From the NCBI GenBank assembly GCA_022844405.1, contig JALHLV010000006.1, positions 1 to 64,000 on the forward strand: DNA of 64,000 nucleotides. The letters run 5' to 3'. The notes under the pieces were generated by a model that worked only from the letters and a program-made list of their open reading frames with translations, was not told where the DNA came from and did no database searches. The DNA is from Sphingomonadales bacterium (GTDB lineage: Bacteria; Pseudomonadota; Alphaproteobacteria; SMXS01). This document shows positions 17,129 to 25,635 of the stretch, piece by piece; positions within the stretch are counted from its first letter, which is position 1, and each line of letters starts with the position of its first letter. Made by a program: the position numbers and the translations under genes.

Positions 17129-18925
17129 TCACGCATCCAACAGGATCGCCGGCTCGGCCCCGCTGCCTGACTGGCGCTCGAACAGGCGGCGGTAGATGCC
17201 GTTCCTGTCGGCCAGCAGCGCCGTGTGGTCGCCGTCCTCGACGATCCGGCCGCCGTCGAACACCAGGATTCGGTCGAGGGTGCGCACCGTCGACAGGCGG
17301 TGGGCGATGATGATCGACGTTCGGCCCTTCATCAACCGGTCCATGGCCTGCTGGATCAGGTGTTCGGATTCCGAATCCAGGCTCGAGGTCGCCTCGTCGA
17401 GGATCAGGATCGGCGCATCGGCGAGAAACGCCCGCGCCAGCGCCACCCGCTGGCGCTCGCCGCCCGACAGCTTCACGCCCCGCTCGCCCACCAGCGTTCC
17501 ATAGCCGCGCGGCAGGCTGGCGATGAAGTCGTGGGCGTTGGCGAGCCGGGCGGCGCGTTCCACCTCGGCCGCCGATGCGCCGGGCCGCGCATAGGCGATG
17601 TTGTCGCGCAGGCTGCGGTGGAACAGCACCGGCTCCTGCTGGACGATGGCGATCCGCGCGCGCAGCGACCGCTGCGTCGCGTGGCGCACGTCCTGGCCGT
17701 CGATCAGCACCTTGCCGCCGGTGACGTCGTAGAGCCGCTGGATCAGCTTGACGAAGGTGGTCTTGCCCGAGCCCGAATGGCCGACGAGGCCGATCCGCTC
17801 GCCGCCCGCGATCGTCACCGACAGGTCGCGGTAGAGCGGCGTCTGGTGGCCGCCATAGTGGAAGGTGACCTGGCTGAACCGGATCTCGCCCGCCGCGATG
17901 GCGATGGGCCGCGCGTCCGGCAGATCGTCGATGCCCAGCGGCTCGGCGTGGATGTCCACCAGTTCTTCCAGTTCGTTCACGGAACGCTGCAAGTGGCTGA
18001 CATGCTGGCCGATATTGATCAGGTAGGTGTGCAGGATGAAGTAGGACGTCAGCACATAGGTGACCTCGCCCGGCGTCGCATGGCCGGCGAACCACAGCCA
18101 CAGCGCGCTGCCGACCAGCCCGGTGCGCACCGCCCACAGCAGCGTCGACTGGAGCGTGCCGGACCAGGTGCCGCGCCACCAGGTGCGCAGCGTCCGCCGT
18201 TGCCATTTGGCAATGTGCCAGGTAAGCCTTGCCTCCTCCCGCTCCTCGGCGCCGAACGCCTTCACCACCGCATTGGCGCCGACCGCGTCGGCCAGCACGC
18301 CGCCGATGCGGGTGTCCCAGGCATTGGAGACGGTGGCCGACGGCGCCACCCAGCGGGTCGCCAGCAGCACGGTCAGCGTCACATAGGCGACCGCGCCCAC
18401 CGCCATCACCAGACCCAGCACCGGCCAGTGCCAGGCCAGCACCAGCACGGTGCCGGTCAGCAGCACCAACGAGGGCAGCAGCGCCAGCAGCAGGGTGTCG
18501 TTGAGGATGTCGAGCGCCCACATGCCGCGGGTGATCTTGCGCACGGTCGAGCCGGCGAAGGCATTGGCGTGCCAGTCGGTCGAGAACCGCTGGACGTGGC
18601 GGAACGCGTCGTCCAGCACCTCGCCCATCAGCCGCAACGTGAACGGCACCACGCCCATCCAGGCGACATGGCGCAGCGCGACCATGGCGAGCCCCAGCCC
18701 GGCCATGATGGCAAAGGTTGGCAGAACGGCGTCGCGCGCGCCGGTGGCCAGCGCGTCGATCAGTTGCCCCGCGAACACCGGCACGAACACTTCGGTGGCC
18801 GTCGCCAGGGAAATCGCCGCGCCGATGAAGACCGCGCGCCCGCGCTGGCGTCCCCAATGGCGGAACACGAAGCCCAGCACGGCCCGCATCACGCCCGCGC
18901 GTCCCTTTGTCTTGCTCTTGCTCAT
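17129..18925 (-). CDS. ABC exporter half-transporter (MsbA-like)
   Basis: The 598-residue product fuses a six-helix membrane domain with a nucleotide-binding domain. Walker [10 protein letters not shown], signature LSGGERQR, Walker [16 protein letters not shown] and the H-loop IIAHRLSTV are all present. Such half-transporters dimerise to export lipids, peptides or drugs; nothing nearby names the cargo. It converges on the small secreted protein at 16815. Confidence 0.92.
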   Translation of the reverse strand: MSKSKTKGRAGVMRAVLGFVFRHWGRQRGRAVFIGAAISLATATEVFVPVFAGQLIDALATGARDAVLPTFAIMAGLGLAMVALRHVAWMGVVPFTLRLMGEVLDDAFRHVQRFSTDWHANAFAGSTVRKITRGMWALDILNDTLLLALLPSLVLLTGTVLVLAWHWPVLGLVMAVGAVAYVTLTVLLATRWVAPSATVSNAWDTRIGGVLADAVGANAVVKAFGAEEREEARLTWHIAKWQRRTLRTWWRGTWSGTLQSTLLWAVRTGLVGSALWLWFAGHATPGEVTYVLTSYFILHTYLINIGQHVSHLQRSVNELEELVDIHAEPLGIDDLPDARPIAIAAGEIRFSQVTFHYGGHQTPLYRDLSVTIAGGERIGLVGHSGSGKTTFVKLIQRLYDVTGGKVLIDGQDVRHATQRSLRARIAIVQQEPVLFHRSLRDNIAYARPGASAAEVERAARLANAHDFIASLPRGYGTLVGERGVKLSGGERQRVALARAFLADAPILILDEATSSLDSESEHLIQQAMDRLMKGRTSIIIAHRLSTVRTLDRILVFDGGRIVEDGDHTALLADRNGIYRRLFERQSGSGAEPAILLDA

Positions 18926-18988
18926 GATGAAATCTGGCGCCGTCGGCGCCGTCTCCAGTTCGAATATCAGGGAATGTGGCCCGGAACC

Positions 18989-19011
18989 AGCGCCGGACCA
19001 GGGCCGGCGCT
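18989..19011. other. GC-rich stem-loop between two genes
   Basis: AGCGCCGG and CCGGCGCT pair over an ACCAGGG loop (8-base stem). It lies between the DJ-1-like gene and the ABC exporter, both on the minus strand. It may help end transcription of the former, but has no T-run. The rest of the 255-base gap shows no gene. Confidence 0.3.
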
Positions 19012-19180
19012 TCTAGCGGCGGTATCGCCCCGAAGCGCGGCCGAGGAGGCGCGTTGAAGAATCGATCATCACTGGCCCTCCTTTCTCTGAAAACGGGAAA
19101 CGGGGTTTTAGCACCGGCCAGCGGGATCGGCAACCTCCTGAGAAATCCCAGCAGAGTAGCCAACCGGCGCTACGGGAAGG

Positions 19181-20323
19181 TCAGTTATACCCAGGATATT
19201 CAAGCTGCACGGCGACAAAGGCGGCCGTGCGCATACCGTAGCGGGCCTCGATCGCGCGCAGCGACTGGTCCAGCGCCGTTGCCGGCGGCTGGTCTCTCAC
19301 GGGCGGCAGACGTCGCTCCTTCGGCCAGTCGGCGGCGACCTTGTCGGGCAGGATGCGGATGCCGTTTCTTGTCTCGAGCGCGTCCGGCGATGCGGCAAAC
19401 GTCAATGCGCGTGACCGGTAGGTCCGCGACCACACGTCAGCGACGAGCGCGAGGGAAACCTCGTCGACGCCCGACACAAGTTGAAGGCCCAGCGTCTCCC
19501 GTTTCCAGAAGGCGAGCGTATTGCCGAGCGCCGTCAGCGCGAACGGGCGCGAGAACCTGAACGCGCCGCTGTCGTGGCGCGCGTCCCAATTGGCGACGCC
19601 GATATCGCGGGCCACTGCCTCCGCCTTCTCCCGGCCGGCGATGGCCTCGATCAGGGTGAGCGCCACGGGCATGGACGCGCTGACGCCCGTCGTCGTCGCC
19701 ACGCCCCGGTCCACGACCAGCCGACGGTCCGGCACGTAGCGAATGGCGAGATGCCGCTTGCGCCAGCCCTCGATGTAGAACCAGTGGGTCGTCGCCTGCT
19801 TGCCGTTGAGCAGTCCAGCCTCGGCGAGCACCTTGCCGCCGGCGCAGACGCCGATGATGATCGCGCCCTTCCCGGCTTGGCTCCTGATCCAGCGCAACGC
19901 CGCCGGATCGTCGTCGCGGCTCATGGCCGGCACGATGACATAGTCGGCCCCGTCCGGATGCCGCGCATCGAACCCGGCAACCGTCGACTCTGGCGCGATG
20001 GTCAGCGCCGGCAACAGCCGCATGGGTCCAGGTTCCGTCGCCAGCGCCACCACATCGGCCACGCCCGAGCGCTTCAGGATGCCATAGGGCATCAGATAGT
20101 CCGTGGTCTCGGTGCCGTCGTTGATGCCGATGACCGCGACCAGCGGCTTTTGCCGGTTGGGCGGCTTCAGCCCGGCCACGATGGCGTCGGCCTCCGCCTG
20201 CGCGACCGGCGGCGCGCCCTTGGCGGAAGGCGCGGGCGGCAGCGAGAAAATCCAGGCCACGCCGCCCGCCGCGACCAGTGCCGCCGCAGCCAAAGCTCCC
20301 AGTAACACGCGTCGAAGAGTCAT
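19181..20323 (-). CDS. Membrane-anchored DJ-1/PfpI-family protein
   Basis: The 380-residue protein has an N-terminal membrane segment or signal (VLLGALAAAALVAAGGVAWI), then a DJ-1/PfpI domain with the nucleophile elbow IIGVCAGGKVLAEAG near residue 160. Region 190-250 (TTTGVSASMPVALTLIEAI) matches GlxA-type regulators, but no AraC helix-turn-helix follows; a ~110-residue C-terminal part of unknown kind takes its place. The anchor suggests a periplasmic enzyme or sensor rather than a regulator. Confidence 0.78.
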   Translation of the reverse strand: MTLRRVLLGALAAAALVAAGGVAWIFSLPPAPSAKGAPPVAQAEADAIVAGLKPPNRQKPLVAVIGINDGTETTDYLMPYGILKRSGVADVVALATEPGPMRLLPALTIAPESTVAGFDARHPDGADYVIVPAMSRDDDPAALRWIRSQAGKGAIIIGVCAGGKVLAEAGLLNGKQATTHWFYIEGWRKRHLAIRYVPDRRLVVDRGVATTTGVSASMPVALTLIEAIAGREKAEAVARDIGVANWDARHDSGAFRFSRPFALTALGNTLAFWKRETLGLQLVSGVDEVSLALVADVWSRTYRSRALTFAASPDALETRNGIRILPDKVAADWPKERRLPPVRDQPPATALDQSLRAIEARYGMRTAAFVAVQLEYPGYN

Positions 20324-20487
20324 CTTTGCCGAGGCCGCTGTTCCGGTCAGGTGGTTCGACGCGCAACCTAGCGCGGCAGCTCCCTGTCCGGAAATGACAT
20401 AAACCCGGCAAATCCTGCCAGTCGGAACGGGATCGACGCCAGGCCGGCTCTTTCGCTGCCACCCGTCAAGCCAGGCAGGTTAGCCGG

Positions 20488-20733
20488 CTAATCCGGATCG
20501 CCGGTCTCGTCCCGCCCGGCGAGGAACGCCTCGATCTCGTCCAGGTCGGCGCAGTACGGATAGTCCTTGTCGCCGAACACGATCGCGTGGGTTTCCGGAT
20601 CGCGCAGCATGTAGCCGCCATGGGCCAGTACGCGCTTGTCAGGCTTTTCCGCCTTCATCATATGCCAGCCGTGCCGCACGACCATGCGGCGGATGCGGCG
20701 TTCCACGGCGGCGAGACTGTCGCGGCGGCTCAT
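20488..20733 (-). CDS. Small conserved-looking protein, unknown
   Basis: From ATG 20733 the 81-residue protein begins MSRRDSLAAVERRIRRMVVR and contains GYMLRDPETHAIVFGDKDYP, then an acidic tail. It is 13 bases downstream of the PhnA-like gene and probably co-transcribed. A basic N-terminal helix and acidic end suggest a small cytoplasmic protein. No family recognised. Confidence 0.6.
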   Translation of the reverse strand: MSRRDSLAAVERRIRRMVVRHGWHMMKAEKPDKRVLAHGGYMLRDPETHAIVFGDKDYPYCADLDEIEAFLAGRDETGDPD

Positions 20734-20746
20734 GAACCTTCCCCGG

Positions 20747-21049
20747 TCAGCGCTTGCGCACGAACTCGGTGCGCAGGACCAAGCCCTTGATCCCATCATG
20801 GCGGCAGTCGATCTCGTCCGGGTCAGCGGTGAGCCGGATCGACCGGATGACCGTGCCCTGCTTCAGCGTGGTGCTGGTGCCCTTGACCTTCAGGTCCTTG
20901 ATCAGGGTGACCGAGTCCCCGTCGGCCAGGGTGCTCCCAGCCGCGTCGCGGACCTCGATCCCTTCCACAGCGGCGGGCTGAGCCGCCTCGCCGGCCGGAC
21001 GCCACTCGCCGGTCGCCTCGTCGTATACATACTCGTCGCCGCCGGCCAT
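20747..21049 (-). CDS. PhnA/YjdM-like protein without zinc ribbon
   Basis: The 100-residue product keeps the C-terminal PhnA domain (VRDAAGSTLADGDSVTLIKD, LKVKGTSTTLKQGT, IDCRHDGIKGLVLRTEFVRK). YjdM proteins normally open with a four-cysteine zinc ribbon; here the matching part reads GGDEYVYDEATGEWRP with no cysteine. The family was named for alkylphosphonate use, but its function is uncertain. The in-frame extension upstream of ATG 21049 is not family-like. Confidence 0.85.
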   Translation of the reverse strand: MAGGDEYVYDEATGEWRPAGEAAQPAAVEGIEVRDAAGSTLADGDSVTLIKDLKVKGTSTTLKQGTVIRSIRLTADPDEIDCRHDGIKGLVLRTEFVRKR

Positions 21050-21230
21050 GGGTGCCTCCGTGCTGGATGCCGCCTTCTGACAGGCGCGGGCGCGGCGCGC
21101 AACGTTGAAAGCGAACTCGGTCATCGAGGACATGGCGATGGCACTGGAGGTGGCGGCCACATCATAGGCTGGAATCGCCAACGCCGTTTGAGCCGGAGTC
21201 GAGACAGAACACCCAGGCAGCTGGCCTTCG

Positions 21231-22040
21231 CTAAGGCCGGTGACGTCCGCGCATGAACGTCCAGTCGACGTGAAGCATGCCGCCCTGGACCTTGACCTCG
21301 CGCTTGCCACCGCCGATCGGTCCCTCGAGCGTGAAATCCATGACGGCCATGGGCGCCGCGGACGCGGGGACGAGTTTGGCCGGATAGCCGGGCGCTTCGT
21401 GCTGCTGGAAGCCGCCCGCGCTGGGCGAGAGGAACATATAGCGGGTGCGCGCGCGGTTCAGATCGGTCTCGACCGTGAGGGGTGTGTCACCCGTGCTGAG
21501 CGAACGGGTTCCGGAAGTGTGGACGATCGGCTCCGGCCCGGCGATCGTCGGGTCATCCAGATGGTAGGTGTCGTCGATCTTGAGGGTCCCGGTGCAGTCC
21601 TCGTTGAACCAGGGCTGGTAGGAACCGGTCGCGGCGAAGGGATCGCTGCTGTTGGGATTGTCGTAGGTGGCGAAGTAGGAGGACGAAGATTCGCCGCTGG
21701 AGGTGACGGGGCATTCAAGCGCCGCGATGCGCTTGTAGACCTGCGTCATGACGCCCTCGTTGGGGTTTCCGGTGACGATCTCGGACGTCCACCGGATCTG
21801 GATGGACAGGGTTCCTTCCAGGCCGGATTCCTCGGCGACCAGGCCGCCGCCCGGCTTCCGCGCCGGTCCCGCGCCTGGAGACGGTTGACCGGCGTCGGAC
21901 GCCGTAGAAGCTGCCTGACTTGCGGTGCCTGTCGCTGGGCTAGCCGCCGAAGCGGGGTCGGCGGGGTTCGGCGCCTCGCCGCAAGCCGCCAGCACGCCGA
22001 TGCACGCGAACGCCAGAATTGCCGTTGACCCCCGACCCAT
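21231..22040 (-). CDS. Hypothetical lipoprotein
   Basis: The 269-residue product has a lipobox LAAC with C20, then a low-complexity Ala/Ser/Pro linker to about residue 70. The remaining domain (GTLSIQIRWTSEIVTGNPNE onward) is not one I recognise. Residues near 160-175 mention a TYHLDDPTIAG segment of beta character. It should be anchored in the outer or inner membrane facing the periplasm. Confidence 0.65.
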   Translation of the reverse strand: MGRGSTAILAFACIGVLAACGEAPNPADPASAASPATGTASQAASTASDAGQPSPGAGPARKPGGGLVAEESGLEGTLSIQIRWTSEIVTGNPNEGVMTQVYKRIAALECPVTSSGESSSSYFATYDNPNSSDPFAATGSYQPWFNEDCTGTLKIDDTYHLDDPTIAGPEPIVHTSGTRSLSTGDTPLTVETDLNRARTRYMFLSPSAGGFQQHEAPGYPAKLVPASAAPMAVMDFTLEGPIGGGKREVKVQGGMLHVDWTFMRGRHRP

Positions 22041-22274
22041 GCGAAATCCCTGTACCCACGGCCGGCTAGTCCAACCGGAGGTGATAGTCTATCGAGTTTT
22101 TCTGAAAGGGCGAGCGACTCCGGCGACTGAACGCTGCACTCAAGCACGTTCCTGCCATAGGCGATCCGCGCGTGCGCTATTCCTGCAGCGGACATCCGAA
22201 ACGGACCCGGGGCTGGACGGTACGGGCAATATTGGCAACGACTATTTCGCCGAAGCCATGCTTGCCTCCGGCGC

Positions 22275-22679
22275 TCATGGGCTATGCCAGTCCTCCAACC
22301 CAAGCCCGCCGACGCGAATGAACTCGCGCGCATTATGCGTCACGATCTTGAGGCCTCGCCGCAAGGCGCTCGCGGCAAGCAGCAGGTCATAGGCTCCTAT
22401 GGGCGTGCCCTGGCTGTTCAGGCTTGCACGCAATTGCGCCGCCACGCGGGCGTCCTCGCGCTCGAACGGCAAGACAGAGATCGTGTTCAGAAGCATCCGC
22501 ATGGCTTCCCGCAGGCGCGGTGCAAGGTTGGGATTACGCGCCAGCCCGTACTCGACTTCCATCTCCGTGATCACCGAGACGGCCAGTTGAGGCGGCGCTT
22601 CCTGGCGAAGCCGCGCCATGACGGCCCGCTCGCCACGCGCGAAGTCGCTCAGCACATTGGTGTCGAGGAGATACTTCAC
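22275..22679 (-). CDS. vapC: VapC-type PIN-domain toxin ribonuclease
   Basis: The 134-residue protein is a PIN-domain RNase: YLLDTNVLSDF gives the first acidic residue, EMEVEYG the second, and GAYDLLLAASAL the third, ending with a THNAREF block. VapC toxins cleave tRNA or rRNA when freed. It overlaps its antitoxin by four bases (ATGA), the standard module layout. Confidence 0.93.
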   Translation of the reverse strand: MKYLLDTNVLSDFARGERAVMARLRQEAPPQLAVSVITEMEVEYGLARNPNLAPRLREAMRMLLNTISVLPFEREDARVAAQLRASLNSQGTPIGAYDLLLAASALRRGLKIVTHNAREFIRVGGLGLEDWHSP

Positions 22680-22918
22680 GAATAGGCATCTTCACGCGGT
22701 GGCAGCAACTCGCCGCGATACGATTCGAACGGCGGCGTGTCGGGGTTGCCCTGCCACTCCAGAATCAGCGATGGCCAGCCGGGGCTGCCGAGTGTCTTCT
22801 TGTCCAGCCACTCGCGCAGCGCCTTGCGGATCAATCCGCTGCGCGTCTCGCCCAATTCCTTTGCCGTCTGGTCCAATTCCTTGGCCGTTGGATCGTCGAG
22901 ATAGAGGTTGAAGTTCAT
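22676..22918 (-). CDS. vapB: VapB-type ribbon-helix-helix antitoxin
   Basis: The 80-residue protein begins with a ribbon-helix-helix DNA-binding part (MNFNLYLDDPTAKELDQTAK, then TRSGLIRKALREWL). The C-terminal tail with WPSLILEWQG should wrap the toxin. It is first in the operon and likely represses it through the palindrome at 22941-22961. Confidence 0.88.
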   Translation of the reverse strand: MNFNLYLDDPTAKELDQTAKELGETRSGLIRKALREWLDKKTLGSPGWPSLILEWQGNPDTPPFESYRGELLPPREDAYS

Positions 22919-22940
22919 GAGGCTTCACCGGAGGCCAGAG

Positions 22941-22961
22941 TATAACCTTCGACAGGTTATA
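22941..22961. promoter_or_regulatory. Palindromic operator of the vapBC module
   Basis: TATAACC and GGTTATA form perfect 7-base arms around TTCGACA, 22 bases before the vapB start codon. AT-rich arms in GC-rich DNA and the position fit an autoregulatory operator overlapping the -10. Confidence 0.6.
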
Positions 22962-23047
22962 TTCCGCCTCCGATCGTGGCAAGCACAGTTGGGACACATC
23001 AAACAGATGTGCCCGCGGCGTCGCGGCAAGATCGTCGGCGACGGCGG

Positions 23048-23620
23048 TCACCCCACCTTGCGCCGGTAGAACAGCGCCCTGCCCGACGGCACCAACTGAA
23101 GCAGGACATCGAAGTCGGCGATATTGTCCGTGAGCACCGCGAGGCCGAGCTTGCGGCCCTGAAGGAACAGGGTGCAGTCCATGAGCGCCCGCAGCCTCGT
23201 GTCGGCCGCGTAGCCCTGAAGCCGGCACAGCATGCCCGAGAGAAGCGCGGCACGGCCCAACACGTCCGGGTCCGGCGTGAACACAAGGTGCGCCGGCATC
23301 GCGCGGACCTGCCGCCTGATTTCGGCGATGGCGGTCGGCGTGCGCCGATCGGTCGGGTTCAGCACGCCGACGGTGTGCATCAGTTCCTGGATGGCGACGG
23401 TGGAATGGTTGACCTGCCGGCTGGCAATCAGGTCGTCCATGCGCGCCGGCGTCCGGTCCTGCAGCTGGTCGATGTAGACGCAGGTATCGAGCAGCAGCGA
23501 CTGCCCGGCAATGTCGACGTCGTCGATGAACGGCAGTTCCTCGTCGGAACGGCGGGCGAGCGTCCGGCCGGGATCGAGACGTGCCCAGCGGCGGGCGGCA
23601 TCGAAATCGAACGCGGTCAC
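23048..23620 (-). CDS. PIN-domain toxin with N-terminal extension
   Basis: The 190-residue product has PIN-type acidic positions in SLLLDTCVYIDQLQ, VAIQELMH, DCTLFLQG and VLTDNIADFDVLL. About 50 residues precede the PIN core, which is unusual for VapC. GTG 23620 lies one base after the antitoxin stop. It forms a second toxin-antitoxin module right beside vapBC on the same strand. Confidence 0.8.
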   Translation of the reverse strand: MTAFDFDAARRWARLDPGRTLARRSDEELPFIDDVDIAGQSLLLDTCVYIDQLQDRTPARMDDLIASRQVNHSTVAIQELMHTVGVLNPTDRRTPTAIAEIRRQVRAMPAHLVFTPDPDVLGRAALLSGMLCRLQGYAADTRLRALMDCTLFLQGRKLGLAVLTDNIADFDVLLQLVPSGRALFYRRKVG

Positions 23621-23621
23621 C

Positions 23622-23900
23622 TCAGAAGCCGAGATCCAGGTCCGGGTCCACATTCCCGCGCGCCTTGCGGAACGCCTCGGCGAAGCCGTCGTCGAGCGCG
23701 ATGCTGGCCAGCGCGAACTCGATCAGGTCGCTGTCGGCGTCGATGCCCGTGCGCTGCTTGGCGCGCGCCACCAGCGCCGGACTGACCCGCCCGCCGATCC
23801 GCCCGCGCTTCTCACCCAGCAGACCGGACCGCTCGGCCGCGCTCAGTACGGCCTCAACGCGGGATGGGTCGGATGGAGGTTTGGGAATTGTCTTCGGCAT
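23622..23900 (-). CDS. Antitoxin of the second PIN module
   Basis: The 92-residue protein starts with a Pro-rich basic part and holds a short ribbon-helix-helix-like region (RIGGRVSPALVARAKQRTGI, then DLIEFALASIAL). The acidic C terminus (NVDPDLDLGF) probably contacts the toxin. A palindrome 14 bases upstream supports autoregulation. Confidence 0.75.
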   Translation of the reverse strand: MPKTIPKPPSDPSRVEAVLSAAERSGLLGEKRGRIGGRVSPALVARAKQRTGIDADSDLIEFALASIALDDGFAEAFRKARGNVDPDLDLGF

Positions 23901-23913
23901 GGTGTATCGCCCT

Positions 23914-23942
23914 TGTTGAACAATTATCCAATATGTTCAACA
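23914..23942. promoter_or_regulatory. Palindromic operator of the second toxin-antitoxin module
   Basis: TGTTGAACA (23914-23922) and TGTTCAACA (23934-23942) are perfect 9-base inverted arms separated by 11 AT-rich bases. The site is 14 bases before the antitoxin start and covers the likely promoter (GATAAT on the minus strand). Confidence 0.6.
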
Positions 23943-24126
23943 TAACATCCGGCCAAGGGGCCTTCAAGGCACCCGTCGTCTGCTTCCACTCGATCGTTGT
24001 AGGGCAACATATCACGCTGTACTTACGCGTCTTTCCGGAACGCGCAGATAAGCCACCGACAATTCCACCGTCGCGCATTTGCGCTTGCCAGAGAAAGTTC
24101 GCGGATGGGGAGGTCTCCACCATCGG

Positions 24127-24744
24127 TCAATCAGATTGGCGCAGCCCATCAAGAACCTGACGAAGCGTCGCGAGTGCAATGCGGCGTGTCCGCATTGGAT
24201 TTCTAGATTCTGCGATCGACAGCGCCGTTTCGTTGAGCGCACCACTGATGAAGGCCGTCAGGGCGTTGGAGTCGATCCGCACCATTTCGCCAGCGCGCAT
24301 CGCCGCATCGAGGCCGGTCCGCAACGATCGGCCCCCAATCTCGATGTCGATCGCCCGCCACTCGGTCCAACCCAAAACGCTCGGCGCATCGGTAAGTACG
24401 ATCCGCCGTACGCCCTCCCTCAGAACGATCTCCAGAAAGGCTTCGCACCCCCGTTGAATTCCCTCGAAGTAAGTTGGAGAACCAATCGCAATATGGTCGA
24501 CGTGCGAGACTATCTCCCGTTGGACCTCTTCAAAGACCGCCCGGAATAGCCCGCGCTTGTCGCGATAGTGGTGATAGATCGAACCCTTGGTGACCGACGC
24601 GGCAGCGGCAATTGTATCGAGCGACGCTCGTTCGTACCCATGATTGGCAAAGATCTCGCGGGCTGCGACCAGCAAGGCGGCTTTCGTCAGTCCCGACCAT
24701 TCTGCATTAGTCCTTTGTCGGGGCGCGGATTTCATCCCGGTCAA
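24127..24744 (-). CDS. TetR-family repressor
   Basis: The 205-residue protein has the TetR N-terminal DNA-binding domain: AAREIFANHGYERASLDTIA then VTKGSIYHHYRDKRGLFRAV. The C-terminal ligand domain is of the common AcrR-like kind. It is the last gene of the VOC-TfoX_C-TetR operon (ATGA overlap at 24741-24744). It likely represses the operon via the palindrome at 25448-25478, so the ligand may relate to the VOC enzyme substrate. Confidence 0.92.
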   Translation of the reverse strand: MTGMKSAPRQRTNAEWSGLTKAALLVAAREIFANHGYERASLDTIAAAASVTKGSIYHHYRDKRGLFRAVFEEVQREIVSHVDHIAIGSPTYFEGIQRGCEAFLEIVLREGVRRIVLTDAPSVLGWTEWRAIDIEIGGRSLRTGLDAAMRAGEMVRIDSNALTAFISGALNETALSIAESRNPMRTRRIALATLRQVLDGLRQSD

Positions 24745-25031
24745 GGTCGGAGGCGCTCAGCCGTCTGTTCCCCTGCCGCGATACGCAATCGTTGTTTCTC
24801 CTCGGCCGTCAGGGAAGACCAGTGAACTCCGCGCAATGCGCCCTCCAGCGAATACAGATAGTAACAGTAGGGAAGGCGCTTTCCGGCGCGTTCACAGAGA
24901 CGTCGGTAGGTATTGGCCGGGCCGATGCGCGCGAGCTGTCGGACGGACACAATTCCGCATTCGCGAAGCCTTGACGCGATCGTGACGCCAAGATTGGGCA
25001 GCCTCGCGAAAGGTTTTGAATTCGCACTCAT
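24741..25031 (-). CDS. TfoX C-terminal-domain protein
   Basis: The 96-residue product matches the stand-alone TfoX_C domain: LPNLGVTIASRLRECGIVSV, RQLARIGPANTYRRLCE and YYLYSLEGALRGVHW. The helix-hairpin-helix-like opening suggests nucleic-acid or protein contact. It overlaps both neighbours by four bases, so the three are co-translated. Confidence 0.85.
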   Translation of the reverse strand: MSANSKPFARLPNLGVTIASRLRECGIVSVRQLARIGPANTYRRLCERAGKRLPYCYYLYSLEGALRGVHWSSLTAEEKQRLRIAAGEQTAERLRP

Positions 25032-25447
25032 TGCGGTTTTTCACTGTACGAACCTGCATATTCGGCAGCCGCCTCGATTATCATGACCACATCGACGAGG
25101 AACCCGGCGGGATCGACCGCAAAGAAGTGTCGTTGCCCCCATGGTTCATCGCGCGGACTGCCCAGTACATTCACGTTGGAATTGCGCAGCGTCTCGAACG
25201 CACTGTCAACGTCATCAACCTGCATCGTAACGATGGCGGCGGCATTCGGCTGCTGATCGGGAGCAGGAATGCTTGCATGGCCTGCCTCGACCAATCCGAG
25301 CTGGAGCAAAGGAAGATGGGGATGCGCCAGATGCACATACCAATCAGCAACGAAGACGGCCCGCAGGCCGAAGTGATCCTCATAGAAGGATCGCGAGGCC
25401 GATAATTCGCCTGTGGCCAGAACTTGGAATATCCCCGTGAGCCTCAT
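25028..25447 (-). CDS. VOC/glyoxalase-family protein
   Basis: The 139-residue protein has the VOC fold pattern (LTGIFQVLATGELSASRSFY, DHFGLRAVF, then QVDDVDSAFETL and FFAVDPAGFLVDVV). Family members bind metal as glyoxalases, dioxygenases or resistance proteins; metal ligands here are not certain. The start ATG 25447 touches a large palindrome and has no clear ribosome site, so the mRNA may be leaderless. Confidence 0.85.
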   Translation of the reverse strand: MRLTGIFQVLATGELSASRSFYEDHFGLRAVFVADWYVHLAHPHLPLLQLGLVEAGHASIPAPDQQPNAAAIVTMQVDDVDSAFETLRNSNVNVLGSPRDEPWGQRHFFAVDPAGFLVDVVMIIEAAAEYAGSYSEKPQ

Positions 25448-25478
25448 CCCATTTACATACTTTAGGTATGCAAATGGG
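25448..25478. promoter_or_regulatory. Large palindrome abutting the VOC start codon
   Basis: CCCATTTACATAC and GTATGCAAATGGG are 13-base inverted arms with one mismatch around TTTAG. The site ends at the base next to the ATG. It is a strong candidate TetR operator overlapping the promoter. Confidence 0.65.
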
Positions 25479-25635
25479 TCAAGGGGCGCGACGCGGCGCT
25501 TGGAGCCTTGGCTAGCTACCGTAGTGCGACGCGGATTGCCGCGAATGACGCCGCCTCAAAAGAGATCGCAGAAGGATTATCGTGGACTCGGAGAGACGAT
25601 AGATCACAAACGCCAACGAGCGATAGCGCCCCCCC

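Noticed and set aside
16821-19163. Open frame of about 780 codons in another frame of the ABC exporter region
   Set aside because: The true frame gives Walker A, signature and Walker B motifs; this one gives Arg/Gly-rich sequence.
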